Positions 47,982 through 59,468 of a DNA stretch of 64,000 bases are shown piece by piece (position 1 is the stretch's first letter; each line of letters begins with the position of its first letter). This DNA is from Symsagittifera roscoffensis (Eukaryota; Xenacoelomorpha; Acoela; Convolutidae), in assembly GCF_963678635.1 (NCBI RefSeq), contig NC_087068.1, forward strand, positions 59,582,872 through 59,646,871, given 5' to 3'. The notes below the pieces were generated by a model. That model saw nothing but the letters and a program-made list of their open reading frames with translations. It searched no databases and had not been told where the DNA came from. The position numbers and the translations under genes were made by a program.

Positions 47982-50442
47982 AAAATAGTTCTAGACGCTA
48001 GATATCTTAATTCACTAATAGACGAATCAAAATGCAATTGGCCTATTGAACCAATACAAGTTATTTTAACAAAAATCAACGGAAAATACTTTACAACCGC
48101 AGATATGAATAGTGCATACAATCAAATGCCACTCGATGAACAATCGCGACGCTTAACAATTTGTTATTGGAAATCAACAATATGAATTCAACCGCCTATT
48201 CTATGGAATATCCATAGGACCAGTAGCATTTTCAGCTTTTATGAGTAAAATTTTTAGACCACTAATACTCAAGAAAAACGCAATCACCTATTTAGACGAT
48301 GTTTTTATGCAATCACAGACAAAAGAAGAAATGTTTAAAGTTTTAGAACACTATCACAAAATACTTCAGAACGAAAATCTGAAGGCCGCTCCCGATAAAT
48401 CACATTTCTTTTTAACACGAGTTAAATTCTTAGGACACAATTTAGAAAGAAAAACAATCACTCCATTAAAATCACGCATTGATGCTATTCAGAAGCTTCA
48501 ACCACCAACAAACAAAAAGAAAATCCAAGAATTCCTTGGAATGTTAAATTTTTTAAGCAAATACGTCTATAAAATGCAATTATACTTAAGACAATTCTAT
48601 AATATACTCAGACAACAAAATAATTTTGAATGGAATACAGAACATCAAACACGATTTGAAGAAATTAAAAAACTCCTAACTGAACAAATTTCGAATACAA
48701 TTCCAGACCCAAATCAACCATTCTATGCAATGTGCGATGCTTCAAATTTTGGCATCGGCGCAGCGTTATTACAATCACACAATGGTACAAACAAAATGAA
48801 CCTTATATCAGCAAATTCTCGATTATTCACTCAAGCAGAGCTAAGACTCTCAACCCTAATGAGAGAATGTACAGCCATAATCTATACACTTACAGAATAT
48901 GAATTTCTGATACTTGGATCAAAACATCCAACAGTTCTATTCACAGATCACAAACCAATCATTTTTCTATTTACACAAAAATCCAACCCAAATCACCGAG
49001 TTTACAGATTTCAATTAATTCTAATGAAATTTCCAAACTTACATATAGTTTGGGCAGCAGGAAAAAATCTTGCATTACCAGACACATTAAGTCGAAATAC
49101 ACCACCTGAATTACTTACACGTAAAACTACAGTTGAAATACCCAAAAATATAAAATTTTACCTTGCAGAAAACGAAACATCACCCCGACTAGAATGCAAA
49201 TATGCAGTAAAAACTGACGTTGAACAATCACAGATAAATAATCTACAACACTTCCCACTTTATTTAGATTGCCAAAATAACCACTACGAAGTTGATCTAC
49301 TTGGAACATCAACTTTCAAACCAATTCAATATTCACAATGGATAAAAAATAACACCCAACAAAAAAGAGTAAAACAACACTCGCATAAAAAAGACCTTTT
49401 TCCTTTAATTGAAAAAGAAAATCTAACTGATGAAATAAATTTATCAGGACCACAAACAAACGATTCAAAATACACAATAAATCAAGTTTTTGACCTCCAT
49501 GACCCACTTGACACAATTCCTATATCTAAATTAGAAATTGAAAACATTTTTCTCCTTCCAACAGAAAAAATTACAATTAAAACCTTGAAACAATATCAAA
49601 ATCTTGACCCAGTAATTAGACAACTAAAATCATGGCACAAATATAAAACTAAACCCGTAAAAGCAGATACCACAATTTTAGGAAATAAAACACTCCTCCG
49701 ATATTTTCGAAAACTCAACAATACAATAATTAATGAAAACACAGACCTTCTAGAATACCAAATAAATGAATCGACAGTTCCCTGTCTCCCTTTAAGTATG
49801 ATTCTCATAGCTTTTAACATTTCACATACACAATACACTAAAGGACACTCTGGATCAGAGAAAACATATTCAAATTTCATACAAAACTTTTATTTCCCAA
49901 ATGCACCAATTTGGATAAAAGTACTATGCAATGATTGTATAGTATGTCAGCTAAATAAACCTTATCCAAATCAAAAACAAATAGCACAAAAACAAGATTT
50001 TAAAGGACAAAGTTTGTACTTTAACCACCGTATTTCATATGATACGAAAGGACCAATTTCACCATCATCCGAAGGAAACTCCTACATTATGGTAATTGTT
50101 GACGCATTTACACATTATGTAGCACTTAACCCAGTACCACATTGTAACGCTTATTACGCTTACACAACACTTTATGAACACTGGATAGCCAAATTCGGAC
50201 TACCAGAAATTTTGGTTACAGACAACGGCACAGAATTCATAAATAATGAAATCATCACATTATGTCATTTATATAACATCAAACACAAACCACGTACATC
50301 TCATGCACCTTGGACAAACGGCTTAGTCGAAGGTATGAACCGTTCACTACAAGAATATCTTAGATGTATCATCAATGGAAATGATACAAGATACACCGAA
50401 TGGTCAGCAGATAAAAAAATATGCATTACAGATTCAACTTGA
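47982..50442 (+). pseudogene. pol: RT, RNase H and truncated integrase (copy A)
   Basis: Frame open from 47,982 with the RT A-motif block (TTADMNSAY). It shifts near 48,159, and the longest ORF begins at 48,241. RT active site YLDD is at residues 17-20 of that ORF. RNase H shows CDASN, RECTA, FTDHKP and LPDTLSR blocks. Integrase has the zinc-binding His/Cys region and the DD35E catalytic residues (YDTKGP, TDNGTEF, VEGMN). At 50,412 the sequence leaves integrase for the next unit, giving nine foreign codons and a stop at 50,442. The integrase C-terminal domain is lost. Confidence 0.9.
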
Positions 50443-50459
50443 AAAAACTGAGTTTGACC

Positions 50460-51201
50460 TGTTGTCAGGGCATACCTGAGCGCGCTTTGACTGCCCTACC
50501 CCCATTAGTTTATCGAGTATTTGTGCTTCATTCAAGCTATGAAACCTAAATTTTGTATCAAAAAATTAGAATCTCAGGCTACAAATGGTTCGATTTGCGC
50601 TTAGTTGGAAAAAGCAGAAACAATCAAGTTTCCAAAATATCAATTCCTTTGGTCACTACTGCTAATAACATCATTTCCAAAATTGACAGAAGAAGAGTAA
50701 TGCGAGCAATAATAGTCTTCTTATTATCAACCTTTCGGGGTAGTCTGTCAGTTCAAAAACAAAGTGAATTAGTGAATACCAGTTGGTATACTGGAACCTG
50801 ATCTAAACTACATTTTATGATTGGATAAATTAGATATTTAACCACTGTAAATTATTTAATATTAACCAATCATGATCCATCTAACTAACAACCCACTTAT
50901 TTGTAAGTGCTGAAATTACTTGTAATTTCAGCACCAGAGAGATTTGAATTTAACTTAGAAATTAGTTGCCTCTCCAAGAGAACTTCAGCAGCCGCAATAA
51001 ACCAGTATACCCTAGATCTATTGAGCCTAGCAGAGACTAGTTAAACAACCTGAGACTAGATAGTATAAGGGTAAGATTAGGATCGGTATTAGACTAAGAA
51101 GTTGCACGAATCTATCCGGCCGAAAATAAGATAGCGTGACGAGCAGACGGTGTACCCTATCCGAAATTACTCTATGAGTTAACCACATCGGACTTAACTC
51201 A
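50460..51201 (+). repeat. Candidate 5' long terminal repeat, copy B
   Basis: Equivalent of 39,230-39,971, including AATAAA at 50,996-51,001. Differs by a few substitutions. Confidence 0.35.
50907..50934. promoter_or_regulatory. Perfect 12-bp hairpin in candidate LTR, copy B
   Basis: Same sequence as 39,677-39,704. Confidence 0.75.
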
Positions 51202-51218
51202 TCTGGTGCGACCATAAG

Positions 51219-52442
51219 TCTCGAACAAGACCTTAATAGCTTAGAATAAACCAAAATTAGATTAGAAATTAGACAAAACATTTTCAAAATGTTATACGAC
51301 GATAATTTAGTCGAAATGTCTCTACGACTCAATAGATCAGAGCCAATATTCCGAACGATAATAGAACTAACCGGAATTGGAAGAAGACCTCGAACCAGAG
51401 ACGACATATGACAAAGTAGAAACTTACCAAATAGTTATATGATAGTACGGCAAAAGCCAACACAAACTTTTATATTTAGAATCTTATTAGCAATGAATTT
51501 AGATTTTCATTTGCAAACATAAAATCTTGAAGTCAATCTTCATGATAATTTCAGGCGCTAAACAAAATTATTAATATACAATAACGATTGATAAAAAGAT
51601 CTCAGATCGTTCTCCTAAATTCTGCAGTATTTTATAAAACATGTTTGGAAATTATTTATTGAAAAACAAAACAAAAATTAGTAGCATGACAATAAATTGT
51701 TAGTAATCATAAAAATCATCTGTAGTCCCAGCTTCATCACCTAAACATAACAGCAATCATAAGCTCACTAAACATCAAAAACTAAAATTTTGAACAATTT
51801 TAACCATTTTAAACTTAAATTCACTGAATTCTAAAATCAGATCAAGGCTTATCCTTGGATCTACATTAAATTTTTCTATTTCATTAAATTTAAAACTTGA
51901 TCATCAAGGCCTATCCTTGAATCAAAAAGAACAATTTTGTTCTCCCCCCAAATTAACTAGTGTCTAACGACCTCAAACGTCGATTCACTATCCAACCCTT
52001 TCAAAAAACCCAAGACTAATAGAAATGAAATTTTTCAACAAAACTAATCATTCAAATTAGGATAAACAGTGAAGAACTTCGGTTATTCATCCTTCACTTG
52101 AACCCTCCTCTGACCAGACCCAGGATAAATCTTAGACTTAGTAAGTTTAAAATAGTATCTAACGAACTACTCGCGTTCTAATTATACCTGAACCTTGTGG
52201 ATCGATTTACTATTCTCCAACCCTTGATCACAATCACTACCCCTACGTAAGATTAAGTAAGTTAACACCTTAGCTTATATTAGCCACGAAGAAGTAAAAA
52301 TCATTCTTCGGAATCGATATACCTTTCTCTCCAACCCTGAACAAATAGACCCAGGTTAAGCTAACCAAAAAATCGTAAGGACTAACAGGTTAAGAAAATA
52401 GAAATCATCTAACAACTTTTTGCATCCGTCATCCTAAACCTT
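51219..52442 (+). other. Retroelement leader, copy B
   Basis: Equivalent of 39,992-41,214, with minor indels, including a shorter C run and a repeated GAAAT near 52,022. Confidence 0.5.
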
Positions 52443-52910
52443 ATGTCATTTAAAAATCTAGGAAACAAACAAACAATCGTTTTGCACAACTGTGAAATAG
52501 ATAACAAAAAATACGACCTTGTAATCACACCTCACACACAAACAGTTGGATATATCAGAACAAAACGACAAACACTAAAAAGGAAAATAATAACCAAACA
52601 AAGACAAATAACACGAAAAAGATTTTCCAAAAAAAGAAACGCATTCTCAGAATCAGAAGCCAGAAATTTAGACGAACTTTATAAATTAAAAGAATCCATT
52701 GATAAAAATTGCCCCATTCACGATCAATTATATTTTTCCGACTCAGAAACAACATCAAAATCATCAAAAAGAGGAAAAAGAAGAATAAAAAAGCAATATA
52801 AACACAAACCAGTACACTTGTATAATTGGAATCAACCAATTAGACACATCGATAATTACCTATTAACAGTCATTAAACGAAAAAATGAGCCAAACACACA
52901 CTCCAAGTGA
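52443..52910 (+). CDS. ORF1, small basic protein (copy B)
   Basis: 155 codons, like copy A with five or so substitutions (for example Pro to Leu and Ile to Thr near residues 26-29). It overlaps the following gag start at 52,885 by 26 bases. It is one of the few frames intact in both copies. Confidence 0.7.
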   Translation: MSFKNLGNKQTIVLHNCEIDNKKYDLVITPHTQTVGYIRTKRQTLKRKIITKQRQITRKRFSKKRNAFSESEARNLDELYKLKESIDKNCPIHDQLYFSDSETTSKSSKRGKRRIKKQYKHKPVHLYNWNQPIRHIDNYLLTVIKRKNEPNTHSK

Positions 52911-55450
52911 AGATAGTCCAGATGATGACGATATTTACCCCTTCCTCGTAGATGCACCCGATAATAGAGGACAACATGATCTTTGCAAGAATTTTCTTCT
53001 AATATTGTTTGAACCCGGAATCAGCCCATGTAAAGCAGAGTTCCCAGATGTAAAAATAAAAAGACAGATTATTGATCACTATCTGAAAGATATATGTAAC
53101 TTAACACAACAATACGGAATCTACACCATAGAATTCAGCTCACCAAACCAGAATCACCGCAAATATGTAATTCAAACAGACAATCTTGATTTGGAATTTT
53201 CAAAAGTATTCTTAGAATATATAAAAAGCATACAATATCATAACTCACAAAGAGCAAACTCCATATTTACTAATGAAGTTTTTGCAATAATATATAGTCA
53301 TATTTCAATATTAGAAAACGAAAACCCAATCCCACATGTCTCACCGACAGAGACATCCAAACATATAAAGGTACGACATGAAATCACACTATTTTCAACT
53401 TTCCTACATATAATTAAAGAAAATTTCACTAAAGATGAAGTTTCACAACATACAAAACATGACTTACAAAAAATTTTGGCATGGTTTATAATAGATTATT
53501 TCACACATAATATAGATTTAATTCCACAAGCAAGAAAAAAATTTCAGACCTCAAAATTCAAACGATGATACCGCCATCACAGAACAGTCAGACTACGTTT
53601 GGGACCCCGAATGGTCTCATTATGCATTCATAAATATCCCACAATCAATCTCAAGTCAAGCAATAAGTACAATATCTTATGTAAGAGATTATGTAAGAGT
53701 AATACCATTAACCATTGACGCAACACCTTTAAACTACAATACATTTTTACCTGATACGCGAAATAACAGTTTAAATTCGACCGTCATACACAATGAAAAC
53801 CTTAATGGAACTAGGAACCTCACTCAACAAGATATTCAAACACCATCACACTTCATAAATGAAGAAATCGTCCAAACAACAACAACTACACAACAAAGTA
53901 TTTCACCAATACGTCCAAATTTAACAACACCAAGAAATACAAACACTTCACTAGCACAAGTAACCTTACAATCAACCGTTAAACCTTCGGTTGCTCCAAA
54001 ATATTCACAAATGGATTATCAAACATATAGACCCATGACAGTACCGTCAAAAACACGCAGAACATTCACAAGAAACACTTTTGCGGAACACAATTATAAT
54101 TACGCACATTCATCAAAAACAAACTATCCCCCACGAAAAAATAATAATAATCAGATAAGATCTCGATATTGGGATAACCCAATGGCAACAACCAACTCAG
54201 TAAATTTTCAAACTAATTCACATCCTCCACAGGATCGTAGTGAAAATTACCCATTCTTTCAACAGAATAAAAATAAAAAGCAAGCACCTCATCAAACGGA
54301 TTAGTTATCCTCTGATGATGATTATTTACAACCAGATATATTTGCACCATATACTCAAGATTATCGTGGACAAGGAGTGCAGAAACCACATACATATCAT
54401 AGAATTTTTTTTCCACATCCAACAGATACACAAAATCAACAACCAATACAAATGCAAAACCCAATTAATACACAATCTTTTCAACCAATTCAGCCACAAA
54501 ACCCAATGATTACACACTCGTATCAACCAGCACAAATGCAAAATGAAATACCACTCCCATATTACCTTCAACAACACGAAATAACAAAAAATCAACTCTC
54601 AAATTTTTCACAAATGCCAAATGCCGCAGAATCATTACAAATGACAATGAATCCATACCTTATGGGTGGATCATCAATAACATCAAATAAACCATTAATG
54701 GTATTCACAGGAACAGACCCTGAATATTCTGTAGAAGATTATTTAAATGCAGTAACAGCAAATTTAATTTTAAGTATAGGACCTGAACCAATTAATACGC
54801 CACTACATCAAAATTGGATACATCGACGCACAGCGTTGATACAAACAACCTTAGATGGCGCAGCCCAAAAATGGTTTTCAGTATTGCCTATAGAAATAAA
54901 ATCAAATTGGAAAAGATTTACACAAGAATTTTCAAAAATGTTTGACTCCGAGAGAAATAAACAACAACAAAGAGTTTTATGTAATGAAATTCGCAGATTA
55001 CCAAATGAAACCATCAAACAACTAGCAGTACGTATCGGAACACTAGTTCGAAAAGCATATTCATTAAATACGCACGACTATAAAAACACAAAAATGACAG
55101 AAATCTTAATGATGACCTTAACACCTCAATTAAGGAAAATAGCAATAAAAAAGAGAGCATCCCATCCCTCCTCAATTCGAGAGCCCGATCTGGATTTTCG
55201 AAAACTAGTAGACAAACTAGAACAAGCGGAAATCACAATGAAATTTGAAGAAACAGAAAATCTGAAGTTACAATATGTTAATCGAATTGAAACAAATACC
55301 ACAAATATCAACAACATACAGGAATCAGATACAGACCTAGTTGAAAAAATCACTGAAATACTAAATATTTATGAAAAACACCCAAATTTTAAAGGCAAAC
55401 CATCAATCCAAAATATTCACAAATGGATTATCAAACATATAGACCTATGA
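52885..55450 (+). pseudogene. gag: Gag, first module (copy B, broken)
   Basis: Same as 41,657-44,221, but one extra A near 53,537 shifts the frame, and the first ORF ends at 53,568 (227 codons). Pieces continue in the frame of 54,011-54,304, cut by TAG at 54,302-54,304, and then 54,377-55,450 with the capsid domain. These three frames together cover the protein; no single product is possible. Confidence 0.85.
53995..55406. repeat. Internal gag duplication, unit 1 (copy B)
   Basis: Equivalent of 42,766-44,177, followed directly by unit 2 at 55,407-56,818. Confidence 0.92.
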
Positions 55451-56818
55451 CAGTACCGTCAAAAACACGAAGAACGTTCAAAAGAAAAACTTTTGCAGAA
55501 CACAATTATAATTATGCACATTCATCAAAAACAAACTATCCCCCACGAAAAACTAACAATAATCATGTATGTTCTCACTCTTGGGATAACCCAATGACAA
55601 CAACCAACTCAGTAAATTTTCAAACTAATTCACATCCTCCACAGGATCGTAGTGAAAATTACCCATTCTTTCAACAAAATAAAAATAAAAAACAAGCACC
55701 TCACCATACGGATTACTTATCATCTGACGATGATTATTTACAACCAGATATTTTTGCACCGTATACCCAAGAATATCGTGGACAAGGAGCACAAAAACCT
55801 TATACATATAATAGAATTTTTTCTCCAAATCCAACAGATACACGAAATCAACAACCAATACAAATGCAAAATCCAACTAACACACAATCTTTTCAACCAA
55901 TTCAACCACAAAACCCAAAGATTACACACTCGTATCAACCAACTCAAATGCAAAATGAAATACCACTCCCATATTACCTTCAACAACACGAAATAACAAA
56001 AAATCAACTTTCAAATTTTTCACAAATGCCAAATGCCGCAGAATCACTACAAATGACAATGAATCCATACCTTATGGGTGGATCATCAATAACATCAAAA
56101 AAACCACTAATGGTATTCACAGGAACAGACCCTGAATACTCTGTAGAAGATTATTTAAATGCAGTAACAGCAAATTTAATTTTAAATATAGGACCTGAAC
56201 CAATTAATACACCACTACACCAAAATTGGATACATCGACGCACAGCGTTGATACAAACAACCTTAGATGGCGCAGCCCAAAAACGGTTTTCAGTATTACC
56301 TATAGAAATAAAATCAGATTGGAAAAGATTTACACAAGAATTCTCAAAAATGTTTGACTCCGAAAGAAATAAACAACACCAAAGAGTTTTATGCAATGAA
56401 ATTCGCAGATTACCAAACGAAACCATCAAACAATTAGCAGTACGTATCGAAACACTAGTTCGAAAAGCATATTCATTAAATACACATGACTATAAAAACA
56501 CAAAAGTGACAGAAATTTTAATGATGACCTTAACACCTCAATTAAGGAAAATAGCAATAAAAAAGAGAGCATCTCATCCTTCCTCAATTCGAGAGCCCGA
56601 TTTAGATTTTCGAAAACTAGTAGACAAACTAGAACAAGCGGAAACTACAATGAAACTTGAAGAAACGGAAAATCTAAAATTACAGTATGTTAATCGAATT
56701 GAAACAAACACTACACATATCATTAACATACAGGAATCAGATAGAGACCTAGTTGAAAAAATCACTGAAATACTAAATATTTATGAAAAACACCCAAATT
56801 TTAAAGGCAAACCATCTT
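55407..56818. repeat. Internal gag duplication, unit 2 (copy B)
   Basis: Equivalent of 44,178-45,589. It continues into the zinc-knuckle region. Confidence 0.92.
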
Positions 56819-57423
56819 TCAAAAAATGGTGTAATTATTGCCGACGATACGGACATAGTATTTCTGAATGTAGACAAAAACAACAAGATAACCAGAACAA
56901 ACCTCAAAAGTATAAAGAACCAAATAAATCATTTTATCAATATATGAAGAAAGATCAAAATCTACCAAACAAAAACGTATACAGTAACAACAGTTCAGGA
57001 AAACCACTTCCGAACAATACAAATTACACAAGGAATCAATCATTATATAACTCAAGTTATAGAGGAAGATCACCAGAACGAAGAAATACACAGAATTCTT
57101 CACAAAATCATTATAATCGACCAAATAGTCGAAATAACTACTCGAGATCAAATTCAAATACAACACAATTTGTTTCTAGATCCAATTCCCAATCAAACCC
57201 AAGAAATAAATACTATCCAAACAATCAATCACGAAACTCATCATATAACAGAAATAGAAACTATTCAAATCATCGAAACAGAAGTTATTCGAACAATCGA
57301 AATCAAAATTACCCAAATAATCAATCCAGAAATAACTCATATAACATATCAAACTATCACAGATCAAACGACAATTATCAAAACAGATCACGACACAATT
57401 CACAAAATCGAAATTCAAGTTAA
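55423..57423 (+). CDS. gag: Gag, second module with zinc knuckle (copy B)
   Basis: 666 codons, the longest intact gag frame in the window. It has a Gln/Pro-rich linker, a capsid domain from about residue 230 and a CX2CX4HX4C knuckle at residues 470-483. A long tail very rich in Asn, Arg, Ser and Tyr (residues about 500-666) is likely disordered and RNA-binding. It lacks the 375-residue N-terminal region, which lies in the first module. It ends in TAA (57,421-57,423), after which the same frame stays open for 37 codons. Confidence 0.88.
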   Translation: MDYQTYRPMTVPSKTRRTFKRKTFAEHNYNYAHSSKTNYPPRKTNNNHVCSHSWDNPMTTTNSVNFQTNSHPPQDRSENYPFFQQNKNKKQAPHHTDYLSSDDDYLQPDIFAPYTQEYRGQGAQKPYTYNRIFSPNPTDTRNQQPIQMQNPTNTQSFQPIQPQNPKITHSYQPTQMQNEIPLPYYLQQHEITKNQLSNFSQMPNAAESLQMTMNPYLMGGSSITSKKPLMVFTGTDPEYSVEDYLNAVTANLILNIGPEPINTPLHQNWIHRRTALIQTTLDGAAQKRFSVLPIEIKSDWKRFTQEFSKMFDSERNKQHQRVLCNEIRRLPNETIKQLAVRIETLVRKAYSLNTHDYKNTKVTEILMMTLTPQLRKIAIKKRASHPSSIREPDLDFRKLVDKLEQAETTMKLEETENLKLQYVNRIETNTTHIINIQESDRDLVEKITEILNIYEKHPNFKGKPSFKKWCNYCRRYGHSISECRQKQQDNQNKPQKYKEPNKSFYQYMKKDQNLPNKNVYSNNSSGKPLPNNTNYTRNQSLYNSSYRGRSPERRNTQNSSQNHYNRPNSRNNYSRSNSNTTQFVSRSNSQSNPRNKYYPNNQSRNSSYNRNRNYSNHRNRSYSNNRNQNYPNNQSRNNSYNISNYHRSNDNYQNRSRHNSQNRNSS

Positions 57424-59209
57424 AATAATCGATCTAGAAATTATTCTCAATCACCACAAAGAAATAATAACCATTATAATAATTCTAAACATCGCTACAG
57501 AAGTAGTACACCCAAACATCAAAGACATATTAATTAAGTACAATCAAATGAAGAAACAACATCAGACCCCCCAGGTATTGATGACACAGGAAATAACGAA
57601 CTACAACTAAATCAAATAAACTGTGGATCATCAGACACAGAAAGTGATACAGAAAACACTATTTCCATAAATATGATAACAGTCGAAAATGACTACGAAC
57701 CTATTATATATGAACAACCTTTTTCATCACATATATATGAAAATCAATTGCAACTCCTTCACAATTATTATATTGAACCCATCCATACCACACAAACGGC
57801 ACAAGAAACTAACGAAATCAACACTAAATAAATCCAATGAAAATGACAAAACAAAATGCTTGAATACAAATCACATCTATCAAAATATACAAAAAGAACA
57901 ACCCAAAGAAAAAATTTGGACAATACCATTTCTTTTAGAAAGTCCAAGAAACAAAGAATTTCAACCACCAGATCTTGAAATTGATTTTTTAATTGATTCA
58001 GGAGCAGAATCAAACATAATAAACATTCCCACATGGAATGAGATAAAAACATTACACCCAAAACTAACACCCCTTGCAACCTCCAGTAAACTAGCAACAG
58101 CACAAGGATCAACATTGGTAAACTATGGAAAAGTTCAATTATTTCTTCTCCCCACAAGAACAATAGAACAAAATAAAATTTTAAATAAACCATTTAAACA
58201 AATATTTCATATCACTGATATTAAACACAATATCATTGGAATACCATTTATCTCTAAATATATACCAACAATTAACATCTTGAATAGTAAATTACTAATC
58301 AAAGATAAGTACACAAAAACAAAAGACACATCCCTAACATTTTTTCAAAGATTAAATAAACAATCACAATTCTTTTCAAAATTTTATCCAATATATAACC
58401 AACAAAGAAAACACCTGAAACCACTATCAGGAAACATATATAATTTTTCAATAAAACAAGTTCACCAATATGATAAAAATCAAAATAAACAACAACTCTA
58501 TATGTCAGACTTTGAATTCAAACCTATCCATAAGTTTTTCAAAATCACAATTTCATCCATAAAATATTTGAAAAATTCGAATTCAGATATTATTTCGTTA
58601 CATGTATACAACAATACACCGTATCAAGTAACATTACCCTTAGGACTTTTAGGATATTGCGAAACCAACGCTACGATATCACCAATGCATGAAAAAGCAT
58701 ACCGCGTAAATAATATACTCCAATTATTAGATATTTGTCAATCCACAATTCTTAATGAAGAATTATCCATAAATAATATAATAAGTAATGAAAAAAGAAA
58801 TACAGATTATTTCACAAAAACCCCATATTTCAAACCTACATTCAACATAAATAACTATACAGAGGATCAACAGAAATTTTTACCAATGTTCAACTTCCAA
58901 CATTCACAAATAACACAAGACGAATTTGATAAGTTAGCCAAACAGCTAATAAAATATTCATCAGTCTATGCAACATCCAAATTTGATGTTGGCAAAATCA
59001 GCTCATCACTACATCTCCCGTTAAAACCTGACGCAGTTTTCAAAAAACAAAGAGCAAGTAAAGTACCAATTCATTTACACGATAAAGTGAATAGATTACT
59101 CGATATTTTAGAACAATACAAAATTATCTCACCGGTAAACAAAGAAGAACAACCAAAAGGTAACATATTTATCAACCCGGTTATCATCCTAGCAAAAGGA
59201 GAATCATAA
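57424..59209 (+). pseudogene. pol: Protease and start of RT (copy B)
   Basis: As in copy A, but with a private TAA at 57,535-57,537 and a 2-bp deletion near 57,825. The first ATG of the surviving frame is therefore at 57,689 and its first 40 or so codons are out of the native frame. From there the 506-codon frame carries the LIDSGAES protease core and the linker, and ends at the shared RT stop (59,207-59,209). Confidence 0.85.
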
Positions 59210-59468
59210 AAAATAGTTCTAGACGCTAGATATCTTAATTCACTAATAGACGAATCAAAATGCAATTGGCCTATTGAACCAATACAAGTTATTTTAACAA
59301 AAATCAACGGAAAATACTTTACAACCGCAGATATGAATAGTGCATACAATCAAATGCCACTAGATGAACAATCGCGACGCTTAACAATTTGTTATTGGAA
59401 ATCAACAATATGAATTCAACCGCCTATTCTATGGAATATCCATAGGACCAGCAGCATTTTCAGCTTTT
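59210..59468 (+). pseudogene. pol: RT middle with shared frameshift (copy B)
   Basis: Open from the TAA to a frameshift near 59,387, covering KIVLDARYL and TTADMNSAY blocks. The lesion is at the same place as in copy A (48,159). Confidence 0.8.

Larger units (their letters stand above)
39190..50419 (+). mobile_element. Ty3/Gypsy element copy A (truncated in integrase)
   Basis: Direct tandem partner of 50,420-61,640, offset 11,228-11,230. It contains leader, ORF1, duplicated gag, protease, RT, RNase H and most of integrase. It stops after the Trp-Ser-Ala-Asp codons at 50,412, followed by seven A and then the first base shared by both units (50,420). Private lesions are one missing base near 45,684 and TGA at 46,026. 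It also shares an RT stop and frameshift with copy B, so it is not autonomous. Confidence 0.92.
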
